Source of the DNA: Colletotrichum lupini | Taxonomy: Eukaryota > Ascomycota > Sordariomycetes > Glomerellales > Glomerellaceae | Assembly: GCF_023278565.1 (NCBI RefSeq) | Contig: NC_064680.1 | Location: 2,356,001 to 2,420,000, forward strand | DNA: 64,000 nucleotides | Reading direction: 5' to 3' | Shown here: piece by piece, positions 35,901-47,900 of the stretch | How positions within the stretch are numbered: position 1 is the stretch's first letter | How the letters are laid out: each line of letters starts with the position of its first letter | Notes under the pieces: model-generated | The model's input: the letters and a program-made list of their open reading frames with translations, nothing else | The model's database searches: none | What the model was told of the DNA's origin: nothing | Program-made: the position numbers and the translations under genes

Positions 35901-36834
35901 CGAGCATCCAATTCAATGATGGAGCCGCACCACAGGCAGGCGTAGAGGCACTGAGATGCTCCTCCGCTCCGAGTTGGAACGGCGGAGAGTGCAAGTTGGG
36001 GGTCAAAGCAAGCATGCTACTGGGACAGACAGCCATACGACAGCGGCATGAGGAAGTTGCAGTAGAACAGCGGCCGCTTTCAAACGAAGTACTTGATTAT
36101 GACCCCGTCTGGCTACATTTCAAATTGGATCAAAGAAGCAGAGACAAAAGGTGTCAGTAGAATGGTCGATCGAGCTGCCGGTCGACGTATTCATCGATAT
36201 CCGCATCAATGTCCCTGACCAGATTGCCAACCCTGCTCCAGCCGAGTCCATGTTCAGGCTTGGGTCTAGGTCCAATTCCGCGTCCAAGTTTAGGTCCCGG
36301 GATAGGCATAGGGTTCCTGAGGCGAAACTGAGTCCACGTGGAGTAATAAAGGTAGTTCGGCGGCGGGACGCCTTTCCACCTAGACGTATCCGTCGTCTCG
36401 TACTAAACCCTAGACGGTCCATCATGTTCGTGACGAATTGAAGACAGCAGAATTGTGAAAACAGGACAGTTCCCTAGATGAGAACGGGCGCTGGAACAGG
36501 TCATAGTGACAGTAGTAGAGCGAATGCCACGATTGACCAGGGGTTCACATAAAAGAGTGGAGTCGACATCTGGGGCGTGGCTCTTGCAAGAAGAAGATGC
36601 CAAGAGGAAAGGTCGTCACGTCCCTCATCGGTCCATGTTCTTGTTGTTCCTTGCGGAGGACAGAATACGCCACATAGATCTATGGCCAAGACCAGGACAG
36701 CCTAATGAGGTTCAAATATGGGCCGGCTGAGGCTAAGAGCGGGCGAAACTCGGCTCGGTTGGGGTCGCCAGACTTGTCCGTTGGGGTGCTCACGGTGTGA
36801 TGTGAAGTGCCCGTCTGAAGGTGTCGGGAGGTTT

Positions 36835-36864
36835 CCTTGTAGCCAAGGACCTTGTAGCCAAGGA
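36835..36864. repeat. Perfect 15-bp tandem duplication
   Basis: Two identical adjacent copies of CCTTGTAGCCAAGGA. Each copy is itself partly palindromic (CCTTG...CAAGG), so the pair can form hairpins. Confidence 0.85.
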
Positions 36865-37446
36865 CGGCGAGGGCGAGGCGAGTGCAAACCCGAAGCGCGA
36901 TGCTTCCAAAAAAGGAGAAACCTTGACCTTGCGCAGATGAGATGCAGAGAGGGAGGGCATGCCCGCCGTCAGGGCCCGAGGAAGCTAAGCCGGCCATAAA
37001 CGTGGCCAGCGACAGTGTCCGAAAGAGCCCGATGGCTTGATCGGGGGGCGCATGGCGTTTCCTGGGCTGTGGCTGGCAAGGAATGAGAAACCACTGACCG
37101 GGTTGAGTTGATGAACTAGGTAGCGGTGGGTTGGGTTGGGATGTGTGGTGTTGCCGTTAGTGTGGGAGAGAGAGAATGGAGGAGTATCCGTAGACGGGAG
37201 CAGAACAGAGTAAAGCAGGCGAAATGAAGTTTCCAATTCGGGACAGGCTACGCACTGTAAGATATGTCGTAAAGTGCGGTGAGAGGACAGTGCGAAAACT
37301 GCATGAGGCGTTGGTTCGGTGTTGGTGGGAACTGACCGAGTGGACAAGGAAGCAAGTGACAGATCTGGGCAACTGCATTTGTGAAATGACCTCGATGTGA
37401 TTTTGTTGAATTTTTTCTCCCTCTTTTCTTCCTTGAGCACTCTTTT

Positions 37447-37492
37447 GCTGCTCTGCTCTGCTCTGCTCTGCTCTGCTCTGCTCTGCTCTGCT
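37447..37492. repeat. (CTCTG)n pentanucleotide repeat
   Basis: Eight uninterrupted CTCTG units at 37451-37490 with partial flanking copies. It lies in a CT-rich stretch on the + strand. Pentamer arrays of this length usually vary between strains. Confidence 0.9.
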
Positions 37493-40400
37493 TCTTCCTT
37501 CCCTGCATCTCCCGAATGTTGCTGCTCGTCCCTGTCATCTCGCCTGCCACTTCCTTTCTCATCACCAACCACAGTGATTTCGTTGGCCGTCTTTTTCAAA
37601 CTGCCATCAAACATCCCATCTTGCCATTTGGAATGGTTCGTACAAGTTCCCAACGGCAAAGTATTGCAGTTCGAATATTGGCACGGAAGCAAACCAGTCT
37701 CCGCCTTTTCCATTGTTGCCGTCAGACGATGCCAACACAATGTGCTCCACGTCTATGCTTTGCGTCCCTATGTCGCCCTCGTTTCCCCCTTACCTCTCTA
37801 TCCCTTTACTCACTCGTGTTCAATTCCCCCTTCGTCTCCAGCTTCTACTCGATGGCTTGTCGTTGAATTTGGCGAAAAGGAAAAAGGTACGTATACTGTC
37901 CTTTTCTCTTTGTGTTTGAGGCGGTTGAGAAATGTGTAGGTTTCTTGCGTTAGAGAATGCAAGCCACCATCGAATGAGGAGGACTAGGTAGCAACTTAGC
38001 CTTTTTGAGATGAATGACTATACCATATAGTTGAGGTCATCGCGCCAACGTCTCCAGCTAGTCGGATTAGCTACGCACTATTTTAGTGCACCTCGACATA
38101 CGTCCGTATGCTAGATTAACCAACTCCCTCTCCGTAGGCTAAGCTGCCTCGACTTACCCTCCAGTGTTCTTCGAGTCTAAATCTCTTCAAAGACCCTGCC
38201 GAATTGGAGCTAGCCAACATAATACGGCCGTTGGTACAGTGTCGACTGCCCGCTCAGCCTGTTGATGGCAAGCCTACTGTAGAGCTGCACGGCTATTCGA
38301 GCAGTCTTCACTCCGTCTCCGATGCCAACGGCCCCGTATGCCAAACGGGGCTTGTCAGAATCATACACACCATCATACCTCGTCACTCTCCCGTCTTCTG
38401 CGCCTTTCGGAAAATGTCAAGGGACTCTTCATCGGCGTGGCGTGCTGATGCAACAGCACCTCATCGTCAACGGCGTCGCAACCTAAGGCACAATGCGAAA
38501 TAGTCGCAACGGTGGCGCCTCTCAACTCCAAGTCCGAGCTGGCAAAGTACCTCGAGCCTGCAAGCCACACCCTCTTTCTCGTAAATCGAACCATTAATGC
38601 CTGCTCCTGCGTCCCGGGCAAACCGAGGTGAGGGGGCGCGCTCGTCCACTTGGTCTCCTCCATGGTCGTCTGGAGGCGAACATTATGGCAAACCACCGTT
38701 GATGAAGAGTAACCCCGACCCCGTGGATACCATGTATCTGGAGCACTGGCTCTGTCATCTATGTCCGAGTCCTGAGAAGAAGCTGCTTCACCGCAAGACC
38801 CTCTGGCCCACAGTCAAGGTGATGTATTGGTTCAATTGCTGGGGTTCCCAGCTTGCTAGGACCTTACCACTGTACCATACGGGACTCCAACACACCACAG
38901 TGTCTTCATGCGGCCTTGCGCGCGGCCTATCATTACCGACAGTTTGACTAGGCAAGCATCTTTGAACACCCCAACACTCCTTGTGCCTGCAGCATACCTC
39001 ACATGGCCATCTGGCCTGCCAATCATTCCGAACAATGGGGTACCGCACCCCTTGGTCCCGGTCGCCTCACTTCCATCGATGTTCGATGGACTGCCGTCCT
39101 CCTCTTGAGCCAAGAAAACTTCCCCCTTGGGCACGTCACTTGTGGGAAGCCAAGTGGTTAGTCCAGCTAGGTACACCGATTTCATGGCGGTGAAACAGAC
39201 CTCGTTCCCCCTTTTCATACCCGCCTAGAAATACGACATCTTGGGCCAGGAGATCTCTTCAATTCCAAAAGCCCATCGCAGCCCAACGGGCTCATGTTCG
39301 GACCAGACCCTGTCCAGTCAGCCCCTGTAGGTAGACTTGTTTGTTATGTAATCTAGATGACGGGCTTGAGATCTGTTTAGCTACGGGTCATTCTAAAGGT
39401 GAGTTGACATCTCAATGAAGGAGTTTCTGCATCAACTCAAATACTCCCTGCTTGCGCTCTCTTGGACAAGGGGGCATACATTTGTCATGACCAGGCAACG
39501 AGACGGACATCGGGACGACTTGACAACCGAGTGCCTTCGACACGCATATCTTTCACGTTCTTGACCACATCAGGAAAGGGCAAGACGTTATCCCATCACT
39601 TCACAGTCGAGCTCCGCAACTTCTTCTCTAGGACTTGGAGAGCAGATACAGGGGTGTTTTTGCGAATTATTGCATAGCTGCATATCCTTTTTGCTGGGCT
39701 TCACTCACGACTGGTATTGAGTTGAGTATTGACAAGATGTACCAACATCCCTGTCCGAGTGAGCATGCAAGTGGCGGCTGGGCAGAGCTCGTTTATGATT
39801 ACGGGTGCCGCCATTCACAACCAACTGGAACACTGTCGCGGCATGAAAGCAAGACGGCACCATCAGGCGCCATTGTCGACCGTTCCAACAGGTTCATCGC
39901 GGGAAAATAAGCAGAATGCCCCGCGAAGTCGAGCATGGCGCAGATGTTGTTGTTGGACTGTCCGTCGACGAAGCGGGCGACGTGTGATTGAGTCGCATGC
40001 CAGCCAATCACCAATACGAACCCCCCTGTTATAAGCGCCTCGTGGGACTCGCGGCTTGGCCCGACTTGACTGACGACCACTCATTCTTCCGGTAGCCGCC
40101 CATGACGGCGGCTCAAATTCAATAGCGTTCGTCCAGACTTACACGCTTTTTGCCGCAAGAGTCGACCGTTTTTCAACTTCTTGCCAATATTGCCAGCGAA
40201 TCTCACGCGGAAAGCGTGACTGCTGCAGATGGTCAAGTTGCAACGCAATACTTCGAAAGCGGTCACTCGACAGGGATGCTTGGGTGTTAGTCCCCTCGAC
40301 AGGACAATATGGAGGGGAGATCAGGAAAGGTCAAGGAATCCGTAGGTCTTGACCGGGCATGCGGGCATGGTCCAGATGACATCTGCACCTTGTCGGTGCC

Positions 40401-42080
40401 CGTCACCAACCGGATGTCATCAGCTCCTAGCGTTGATGAAGCATATGCGGAAGGACGTATCCGTAGGAGACGGACTGCGGATGTTCTAGCGGTCAAACTC
40501 GCTCTATGGGCCGTTGATCCCGATGTAAGTTACCTCGATTGTCCTGCCCCCTATCCGTACCAAGACCACATCAACATGGTACTAACCCTGATCAAGGGTG
40601 GATATCATTCATCACAGCCCGCGGATGGATGTGCCTCTCCCCCTGACGAAGGTTTCCACACACCTTCTAGGAACGGAAAGGAAGCTGGACTGCCATTACG
40701 CATCCCTGGAACGATTCTCGCGAAGTCCCTTTCTTCGTACAGTACTTTGGCCATCCACGCGCAACTTTCCCATCATGTGTCCACTAATGCAAGTTGGAAT
40801 CACCCAAACTGCGGCGCATTTGTGACGAAGATTTGAGGGGAAGAGTTGCAGCAGCAGCAGCAGAAGCAGCAGGCAGGCAGTGAGGTGCCTTCTCGTGTTG
40901 GTGGCAACACTTCGTCTTCTCATGCAACGTCTCGATGCTTTCCCCCCATCACCGCTTCTTTCACACGCCATACACGCCATGCACACCACCACAGCCCATG
41001 TCGTGTTACCTCACGCACCGCAATCACCTCTCTCTCCATGCCAGGGTTCACGATGGATTCTGCGGGCGGCCCGCCGGTCGCATGCGAGGCAGGCTTCGAT
41101 ACCCTTCTTCGCCAACTGCCTTCGATAGCTTGGCTTGAAGCTCGATCGAGAAGCGGAGTCGCATCGGTTGACTTCAAGGAACCCTGGCTCTCTTTCTCTG
41201 GTACGACGACCTCCGTTGGAATACCCCCTCCGAGATTACAGAAAGATATCGAGCAACGGATTGGGCCTCTTGGGGAAATGATTTGCCTTTTGGAGCTGCG
41301 GTCGAGGAGGGAAAGAACACGTTTGCGGAAGAGGGGATGAGAGTACCTTCGGCCCGGATGAGAGATGAGAGGAGGAGAAAGGGGAGAACGGTGGAACGAG
41401 GCAGAGGTTTGCCTGAGGAATGCTCGCTAGAGTCTGGTCCCAAAGTCAGCATATTCTTTGTCTCCAAAACCCGGGCTGTGTTTGAAGGCAGCAGAAAACA
41501 AGGCATTGTCCAGAGAAATCTTGTTTGAAATACGTCAGGGCTTGTCCTCCTTGTTGTCGAAAGAAAGTCTGGCAAACATGACGAGCGAATGGGCCGAACG
41601 AGGCGGTGTCTGTTCCTTGATGGCAAGGAGTAAAAGGTATGAAAACCTCTCAGCTTGTTTCTCTTCACCATCCAGAAGACAGGATGCCATGGTATCTCCC
41701 TTCTCCTCCGGCGTTTGCTTCATTCTCCCTTTCGCTTTGTTCTTTGCTCTTCCTTTGCCTTCTACATTCAAAGGCCTCTGTCTGCCCAGGCGGCATTAGA
41801 ACACCATCAGGGCTAACACAAGAAGAAACGTTTGAAGTCAAACGTTGATCGCGGGGAAAACACCAAATCATGAGCAAGACACTCACTCGTCGGACTGCAC
41901 CCCGCGGAAGGATCAAAATGCTATTGCTAGAGAATATGCAAGCAATGGCGATCTCAGGATTTTGCCTTCTTCCCTCCCGAAACGCTCGTTGAATCCTACG
42001 AACTACACACACCACATGGCACATGGCTGAAGGGGCAAAGACCAAGCCAGAAGGATCTGAACCCGCCCGCGCCCGCGCTC
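37493..42080. other. Gene-free interval, part 3
   Basis: No gene supported. A pyrimidine-rich stretch to about 37920 resembles a + strand leader. A (CAG)n-like run lies at 40848-40880. A minus-strand frame at 39799-40080 (VARFVDGQSNNNICAMLDFA) and a plus-strand frame at 40309-40836 read somewhat protein-like, but neither has family support, a good start or codon bias. Confidence 0.4.
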
Positions 42081-43520
42081 TCGCGCCGCGCCGCGCCGCG
42101 CCGTGCCACAGCGTGTGTGTATGCCTTCCCGCCGGGGCACAGCAGGAACCAACGGGCGGGTTCTAGCCAGCGGCGCGGCGGTGATGACGGGCCGGCTAGT
42201 CTCGGGGTGTTGTGTTCACTTTGCCGCAGACTGTGCCCGGCCGAGTGCGAGCCAGGCAGAGTATGATACCTACGCTTGGATACCTTGTACCGAGGCCCAA
42301 GAGGAAAACGAGGTATCCAATTCTTATTGCCAACCATGTGTGGGGGAGAGTGACAGAGTGAGAGAGAGAGAGAGAGAGAGGGTGTTGCCGAAGGTTCTCG
42401 GATGCGGAAGGATGAGGAAAGTCATGGCGTTGAACGTCCCCGGCGTCCCCCGCGATTTCCCCCCACCTCGGCGTCGCATCCGAAAGGATCCATGCAGTGA
42501 CGTTGGCTCCTTTTCCCCGGATCATGAGATGGGCAATTTGTGGTCGGGTTGTCTTGCGATGGAGGGAGGGAAGGAGGGAAGGCCCCAGCGCCGGTTCTCG
42601 TGGTCCCTTCCGAGAAATCCTCTTGCGGCCTCCGACGCGGCCAATGAGGAGCCACCCGCTCCCCGGGACCCGGGGCAAGAACCTTGGCCCCCTTCGGCTT
42701 CCTCTTTTACTTTCCCATTCCATTTTCGAACGACGTTGGAGAATTGGGAAAGAGCCTCAATTGGGGCCGACCGAGGCTTTCTCCACTTTCCCCGGATATT
42801 CCAATTGTTCTCGATATCAGATCTGGTGATGGCGAGGGCATTCACAACACAACCACAAACTTTGGTCATCTTGAGCAGGTTGCGGCAAGCCTTCGCGCCT
42901 CCCACGTTCCCCACGCCCACTCACGACTTTGGAGTACCCACACTCTGCACCAACCCCCTGCGCCTTTCTTTACTTATTTTTATTTTATTCGCAGCGAGTT
43001 TGCTTTTTTCGCGGCGGCCGCGGCGGCGGGTGTCTCGCTCTTTTTTTTTTTTTTTTTTCTTTCTCTCGCTTTCAAGCGCACCAACCCCACGTCAGCTGCG
43101 GATAAGGCAAGAGAGACCTCACAAACTTCTCCAGCGCTGCTGTCGCGACATGGAGCTCAGCCAATTACAAGTCCACGTGCAACAACGTTCCCGCTCTGGA
43201 AGCTTCAGGATGTCTCTAGCTTCTGGGTCTGGATGCAAGCTTCTAGAAAAAGCCACCAAACTAATTATCAAAACCCCCTCCCCAACAAGGGCCGATTTGA
43301 TACTTGGTTGATAAGGGTTTCAGAAGCGACCGCAGCAGAAAGACTGTGGAGGCCCGTATTTCCTATTATTTTTGTCTCATTTGGTCCCTCCTTGTCTCTG
43401 GACCTGGACTATCTCGAGGATTCTAATCCGAAAATCTCATGCGTCTTGGCGGGTTTAGGAAACTTCTCTGGATCTAAATGCGTGAAGCAAAGTCACAATA
43501 CGCCCCCCCCCCCCCCCCCA
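42081..43520. repeat. Block of simple repeats: (GCCGC)n, (GA)n, (GGC)n, poly(T) and poly(C)
   Basis: GCCGC pentamers at 42082-42103, a GA run at 42357-42380, GGC triplets at 43013-43030 followed by 18 T at 43041-43058, and 18 C at 43503-43520. Between them the DNA is GC-rich and stop-poor, which creates several long but meaningless open frames. Confidence 0.8.
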
Positions 43521-44470
43521 TGGCCGCCCCGAGGAGTGACTGAGAGTTGAGACGCTCGGATGCCCAACCCCCATTCATCTGTTGCAGAACACCTCAATTC
43601 AAGCGCGATAAGGTCGAAAGCGGAGCCATTCGCATAGAAACACACCTTATGGAGTAGAAAATCAAAATTTAGATCTCTTGGCTGGACGAGCTTTTTGTTT
43701 GAGAAGATCAAAATACAACACCATCCCGGTCTACCCACGGCGCGCGCAAGAGTCTTCGGTCTAATTAATTGATTCGTACCCTTTATGGCACCTTACTAGC
43801 TTGTTCTACTACCCACCGCAAAGAGTCTCAGGCAACTCTCGACGACGACGGGTACGGAGTATGGACATAACAATAGCACATCATTTTTGCCCGTGCATGT
43901 GTCATGGCTTTCGAGAAACGCCAGATCCCGGCATTTCCTATCTTGTGCAATGCCTGCTCGTTCTGGACCTGTGACTATCGTATTGCCCGCCGCAATCACG
44001 CCCTCCTCTGACTTCTTACCATGGCGTTACCGTAACATGATGTCTATGGTCTGTGTGTCTCTGTACCGCCCGCCTGCTGCGTCGTCCAAACACAGTCGCC
44101 CTCTGCCCAGACGGCCGATCCGGGAGATGCACCTTTGCTGCGTACGACGCGCGCCATACACAATTTCTCATTTCTTGACAAGAGCAGTGCACGATAGGCA
44201 GCGTGCGATACGATACGATGCGGTGACCCTGCCCCTCCCCCTCCCTCCCTCCATGTCCATCGTCCGCTCGCCCCCCTTCCCTGTCCCCCTTCTCCATCTG
44301 CGACCGAGGACCCCCAGTATCAACCTTTTTCTGTTTTTGTGAGCAAACCCGGCTTGAGACGGCACCCACCGTGTGACCCGGCAAGCCACCCGTCACCTTA
44401 CCTCTGAAGTCTTGCCCGTGGGCCGGGTGGAAGGGGTGGTGGTCTGCGACCAGGTCAGCCAAGTTCACAC
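43521..44470. other. Gene-free interval, part 4 (distal upstream of the small gene)
   Basis: No gene. C+T content on + rises from about 44220 toward the small gene's promoter. Confidence 0.4.
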
Positions 44471-44499
44471 CTCCCGTGTCCTCCGGTGCAATCCAAACT

Positions 44500-44505
44500 T
44501 ATAAA
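44500..44505 (+). promoter_or_regulatory. TATA box of the small-protein gene
   Basis: TATAAA within ACTTATAAAGTTGG, 213 nt upstream of the ATG and followed by a CT-rich then A/C-rich leader without an ATG. This is a typical strong fungal promoter arrangement. Confidence 0.55.
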
Positions 44506-44717
44506 GTTGGACGGCCCTCCCCCTCCCATCCCTTGCCTTTCTTTCTATCTGTATCCCAACGCTCTCATCCTTCCTCGACTCTACTCGCCAAAACTCTCAG
44601 TGTCTTTTAAAAGCAGTTGATCTGTTCTTCCACACGCCGATTGCCAACTCTCGCAACCAAACCAAACCAAACCCGCACCAAAAGAAAACAACAACCAAAA
44701 AAACAACATATACAAAA

Positions 44718-44978
44718 ATGTCTTCTCCCGTCGACAACTCCGTCTTCCTCTCCCTCGCCCCCACCACCTCGTCCTCCTACCCCTTCAGACAGCAGCAGCA
44801 GGCCGCCGCCGCCGTCACCGCCACCACCACCACCGAGCCGGCGCCCCTCAAACGCCGCACCTCGAGCATGAGCAGCGACGGCAGCAACGGCCTCCGCTTC
44901 CTCAAGCTCGGTCCCGTCCACTACGGCGAGCACCCCGACGAGCACAAGTCTGACTGGCACCCTGCTCTTCTCGGCTAG
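44718..44978 (+). CDS. Small uncharacterised 86-residue protein, highly codon-biased
   Basis: Single exon. The start has a good context (ACAAAAATGTC), and almost every codon ends in C or G, a stronger bias than most neighbours and typical of high expression. Residues 1-45 are Ser/Thr/Ala-rich and include QQQQAAAA and a run of Thr, probably disordered. A basic-Ser patch (LKRRTSSMSS) follows, which could be a phosphorylation site. The C-terminal block GLRFLKLGPVHYGEHPDEHK is the only ordered-looking part and is likely the conserved functional motif. No signal peptide, membrane segment or known domain is seen. It stands alone between a 19-kb and a 6-kb gene-poor region. Function unknown. Confidence 0.75.
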   Translation: MSSPVDNSVFLSLAPTTSSSYPFRQQQQAAAAVTATTTTEPAPLKRRTSSMSSDGSNGLRFLKLGPVHYGEHPDEHKSDWHPALLG

Positions 44979-47900
44979 GACGCTCATTTCAACGATGATG
45001 ATTCTTCTTCCTTGAATTGTTTTTTCTTTTTTCCACATCATTAAAGCAAGCCATATTCATGATTTTTCCAAATCCTATCAAGCCATCAAAGTCTGGATAC
45101 CAAAGGTGCAGGAAACCGACAAGGCAGTTTGTGCCCAAAAACAAGCGATTAGACGAGCTAAGGGGAGCTCTGGGAGGATGAGCAATAGGCGCTGGATCAT
45201 TTTTCATTTTCACTTTTTTTTATTTATTTTTTTTACATCGTTGAGTACAACACCTGAAGAAAGTAGGGCAGATTGTCTCTTGGGCCGGGGAGGAACAACT
45301 TCACAACCCCCCATACGATTATAGAGTCTTGGGGAAAACGGGACGGAACACGGGACCAATTCACACAGAAGAAGAAGAAAAAGAATACTAAATTGGAGTT
45401 TTTGACGGAAACAGATCATTACGTGAAGATTCGCTATGTCCGCATGTGCTGAGAATCCTATTATGTGAGTCTGGTACGATTGCCAAAAGCCACTGAACTG
45501 GGCCGGACCGGTCTCTTCTCTCACAACATACAGTCGGCAACAAGCGGATGAAGAAAAAAAAACTTCGTCATGCAGCCCAGGCTACAGAGATTTGAGGGGA
45601 CGACTACCTAGTGGCGTGGTGGGCACATCACCTCAGTCTGTCTTTGGCCGTGCCGCATTCTCGGGAAGCCTACGAGTAGGTACATTACACATTGCCGGGC
45701 TACGCGGATCAAGGGAAGGGAAGGAGGACGGGCTTTGAGGAGCGAGAGCGACATGGGGTGGGAAGAGAGGGCCAGGAGGCTCGGAGCTGTCAAAGTCGGG
45801 GGGGACACCAACTCGCCGAGACTTCCCCTGCTCCCTGAAAGTTGCTTGGAAATACAGTCATTGTAACATGACTATCTCTGCGCGCACTTGCAAGTTCCAG
45901 ACAGAGAAGAGAGAGAGAAGGAATGGGAATGCACGACAGAGAGGGGAGGGAAAGGGAGCAAAGACCAAGCTTCTGCGATGTGGGCCGCTCTTCATGCAAT
46001 GATCTGACATGCTAAACCGACCGCCCCCCGCTGACCAAGGTGGGATAAGTGGGATGCAGTAGAACGCGTCGTGTTTTGTTAATCCGGGCTGGCGGATTGG
46101 GGAAATGATTGCTGATTGTGCAAAGACAGAAAGTCTGGGGGAGAGACAGCTCATCGGCACACACTTTGATTTGCGAGACCTCTCGAAGGGTGTGGGGGTG
46201 ATGGTTTCGATTGGAGTAAGCCGGCACGGTTTTTGCCTTGATTTGCGCAACGTTTGCGTTTTTCGTTCGTTCGCTGGTCATTCCACGCACGCAAACGTTG
46301 TTGCTATCGAGTCTCTGCCCTGTTTGATTACTTGGACTCGTTGCCACGACGAGAGTGCGCGGGTGGAATGGAGGGGGAGGGGGGCACCGAGGGTCGATTT
46401 CCTGGGAGGCGGGGGAGAGAGAGAGAGACAGACATCTGCTTTCGACGAGACGCACGTGGGGTAGAGACTGGGTATCACGACCGGGGTGTCACGGTGCGTT
46501 GATTTCCTGGTCTATGCCGAGGCTGAGCGGGTTCGATAGTTTCACAGACTAGTTTTCTCCCCCTTCTCTTTGATTTCTTGGTGATTCTTCTCGATTTTCA
46601 CAATGTGCCATAAAGGTGGTGTTGTTGTTGTAGGTGGTAATTATGACGTGCAAACTTGGCGTGGGTAGAGAAGGGTTGTATCAAGGTCTAGTCTACCTTA
46701 GAGTTTCTCTATGAAAGGGGGGGGGGACTCGGGAGAAGGGGGAGGTTGCTTGCACCTGGAGTTTAATCGCAGTCGCGCAAGAGACTCGGACTTGGTTCGC
46801 GAAATTCCCGAGGGGAGGGTCCTGCTGCTGAAGAGTGCCAGAAGACAATTGAGAGAGTTTCGGAGACGAATCTGGCACTTATGCGGACGTCATATCTGGT
46901 TCGCCTGTCTGCGAGTCAAGCTCTTATCTTGCGTGACCGACTTGGGGTTTACCTTGCTTCCTGTCTAGTCTGGCAATTTTGGCTAGATCGTTTGGGATGC
47001 GCGCCCAATCTGCCCTTTTGCACACACACGTAGTTCACTGGCATGTTTTGTTTGTCGGGCTTCTGCTCAATCTCCGACACGCTGGTCACCTGTCACCGTT
47101 GTCAGGTAAATGAAGAAAGCGAAGAGGTTTAGGTGGGACGAGAAGGAAGATCGACGGGGCTTTGCATCTGGCATGTGACCGCCCTTGGCAGGCCTGCCGA
47201 GCCCTTCAACCCTGCTTCGCAATTACCGCTTCTGGAAAGTCCTTGGGCTTCAGGTTTGACACAACCCGCGCGACTGAGTCGAGTTGAGAGGGTTAGCACC
47301 CGAGGCCACCACAGGCGAGAAAGAGATGAGCGAGAAGCTCTACGGATTGTCCGTGGATGATACAATCTGAGCCTCTGTTGACGTCACAAACGATGATGAG
47401 ACGAGTTGTGTGTCTGCCTGTCTGCCTGCCTGCCTGCTTGTCCAAACATATGCTGGTACTCGTTGGTATGTGGCATCTTATCTGGGACTTGACGACTGTA
47501 CCTATGAAGGTGCCCCTTGAACGGCGCACAGAGATGCTGAAAGGAAGCATACAGTTTGCAACTCGAGAATGGGGGGTCTTCGCAGTGCACCTGACCAACC
47601 GCGGTGGCAAGACCAGTGTGGCAGGCAAACTCGAGCGGCGGGCGGGCCGGGCCTGGCCCTCCGACACGCGCCAAGATTGGACGGGACGAAAGATGTGCAA
47701 TGCCGGCCGCTTGTCGTCCCAAGTCTACCGTGCCTCCTTGTCTGATGATTTATCGAAATAGTAGCAAGCGTTTACAGCGAGGTGCACGATAGTCCGTCCG
47801 TACGGTAATAGCCGACCAGAGAACCCAAGATGAAGCGCGATGACCAGGCAAAAAGGCGCTATAACCACGGGAAGGCCCCCCCGGGACAGCAGCCGATTCG

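Larger units (their letters stand above)
32216..37380. other. Gene-free interval, part 2
   Basis: No gene supported. It contains the dinucleotide tract at 32571, the two short tandem duplications (32908, 36835), an A run at 33327-33345, and purine-rich stretches on + at 33800-33850 and 35080-35160 that would be pyrimidine-rich leaders on the minus strand. Confidence 0.45.

Noticed and set aside
36985..37740. 251-codon minus-strand ORF
   Set aside because: Spans the pentamer repeat (AEQSR repeats in translation) and has no family resemblance.
42103..43311. 402-codon + strand ORF, the longest in the desert
   Set aside because: It starts at a non-ATG codon, runs through microsatellites (Arg-Glu and poly-Phe runs), other frames are equally open, and there is no domain.
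25389..44717. Interpretation of the desert as RIP-inactivated transposons
   Set aside because: It is not A+T-rich and no transposase or reverse-transcriptase fragment is readable; only the 48.6-50.2 kb and 51.6-54 kb stretches lean A+T-rich.
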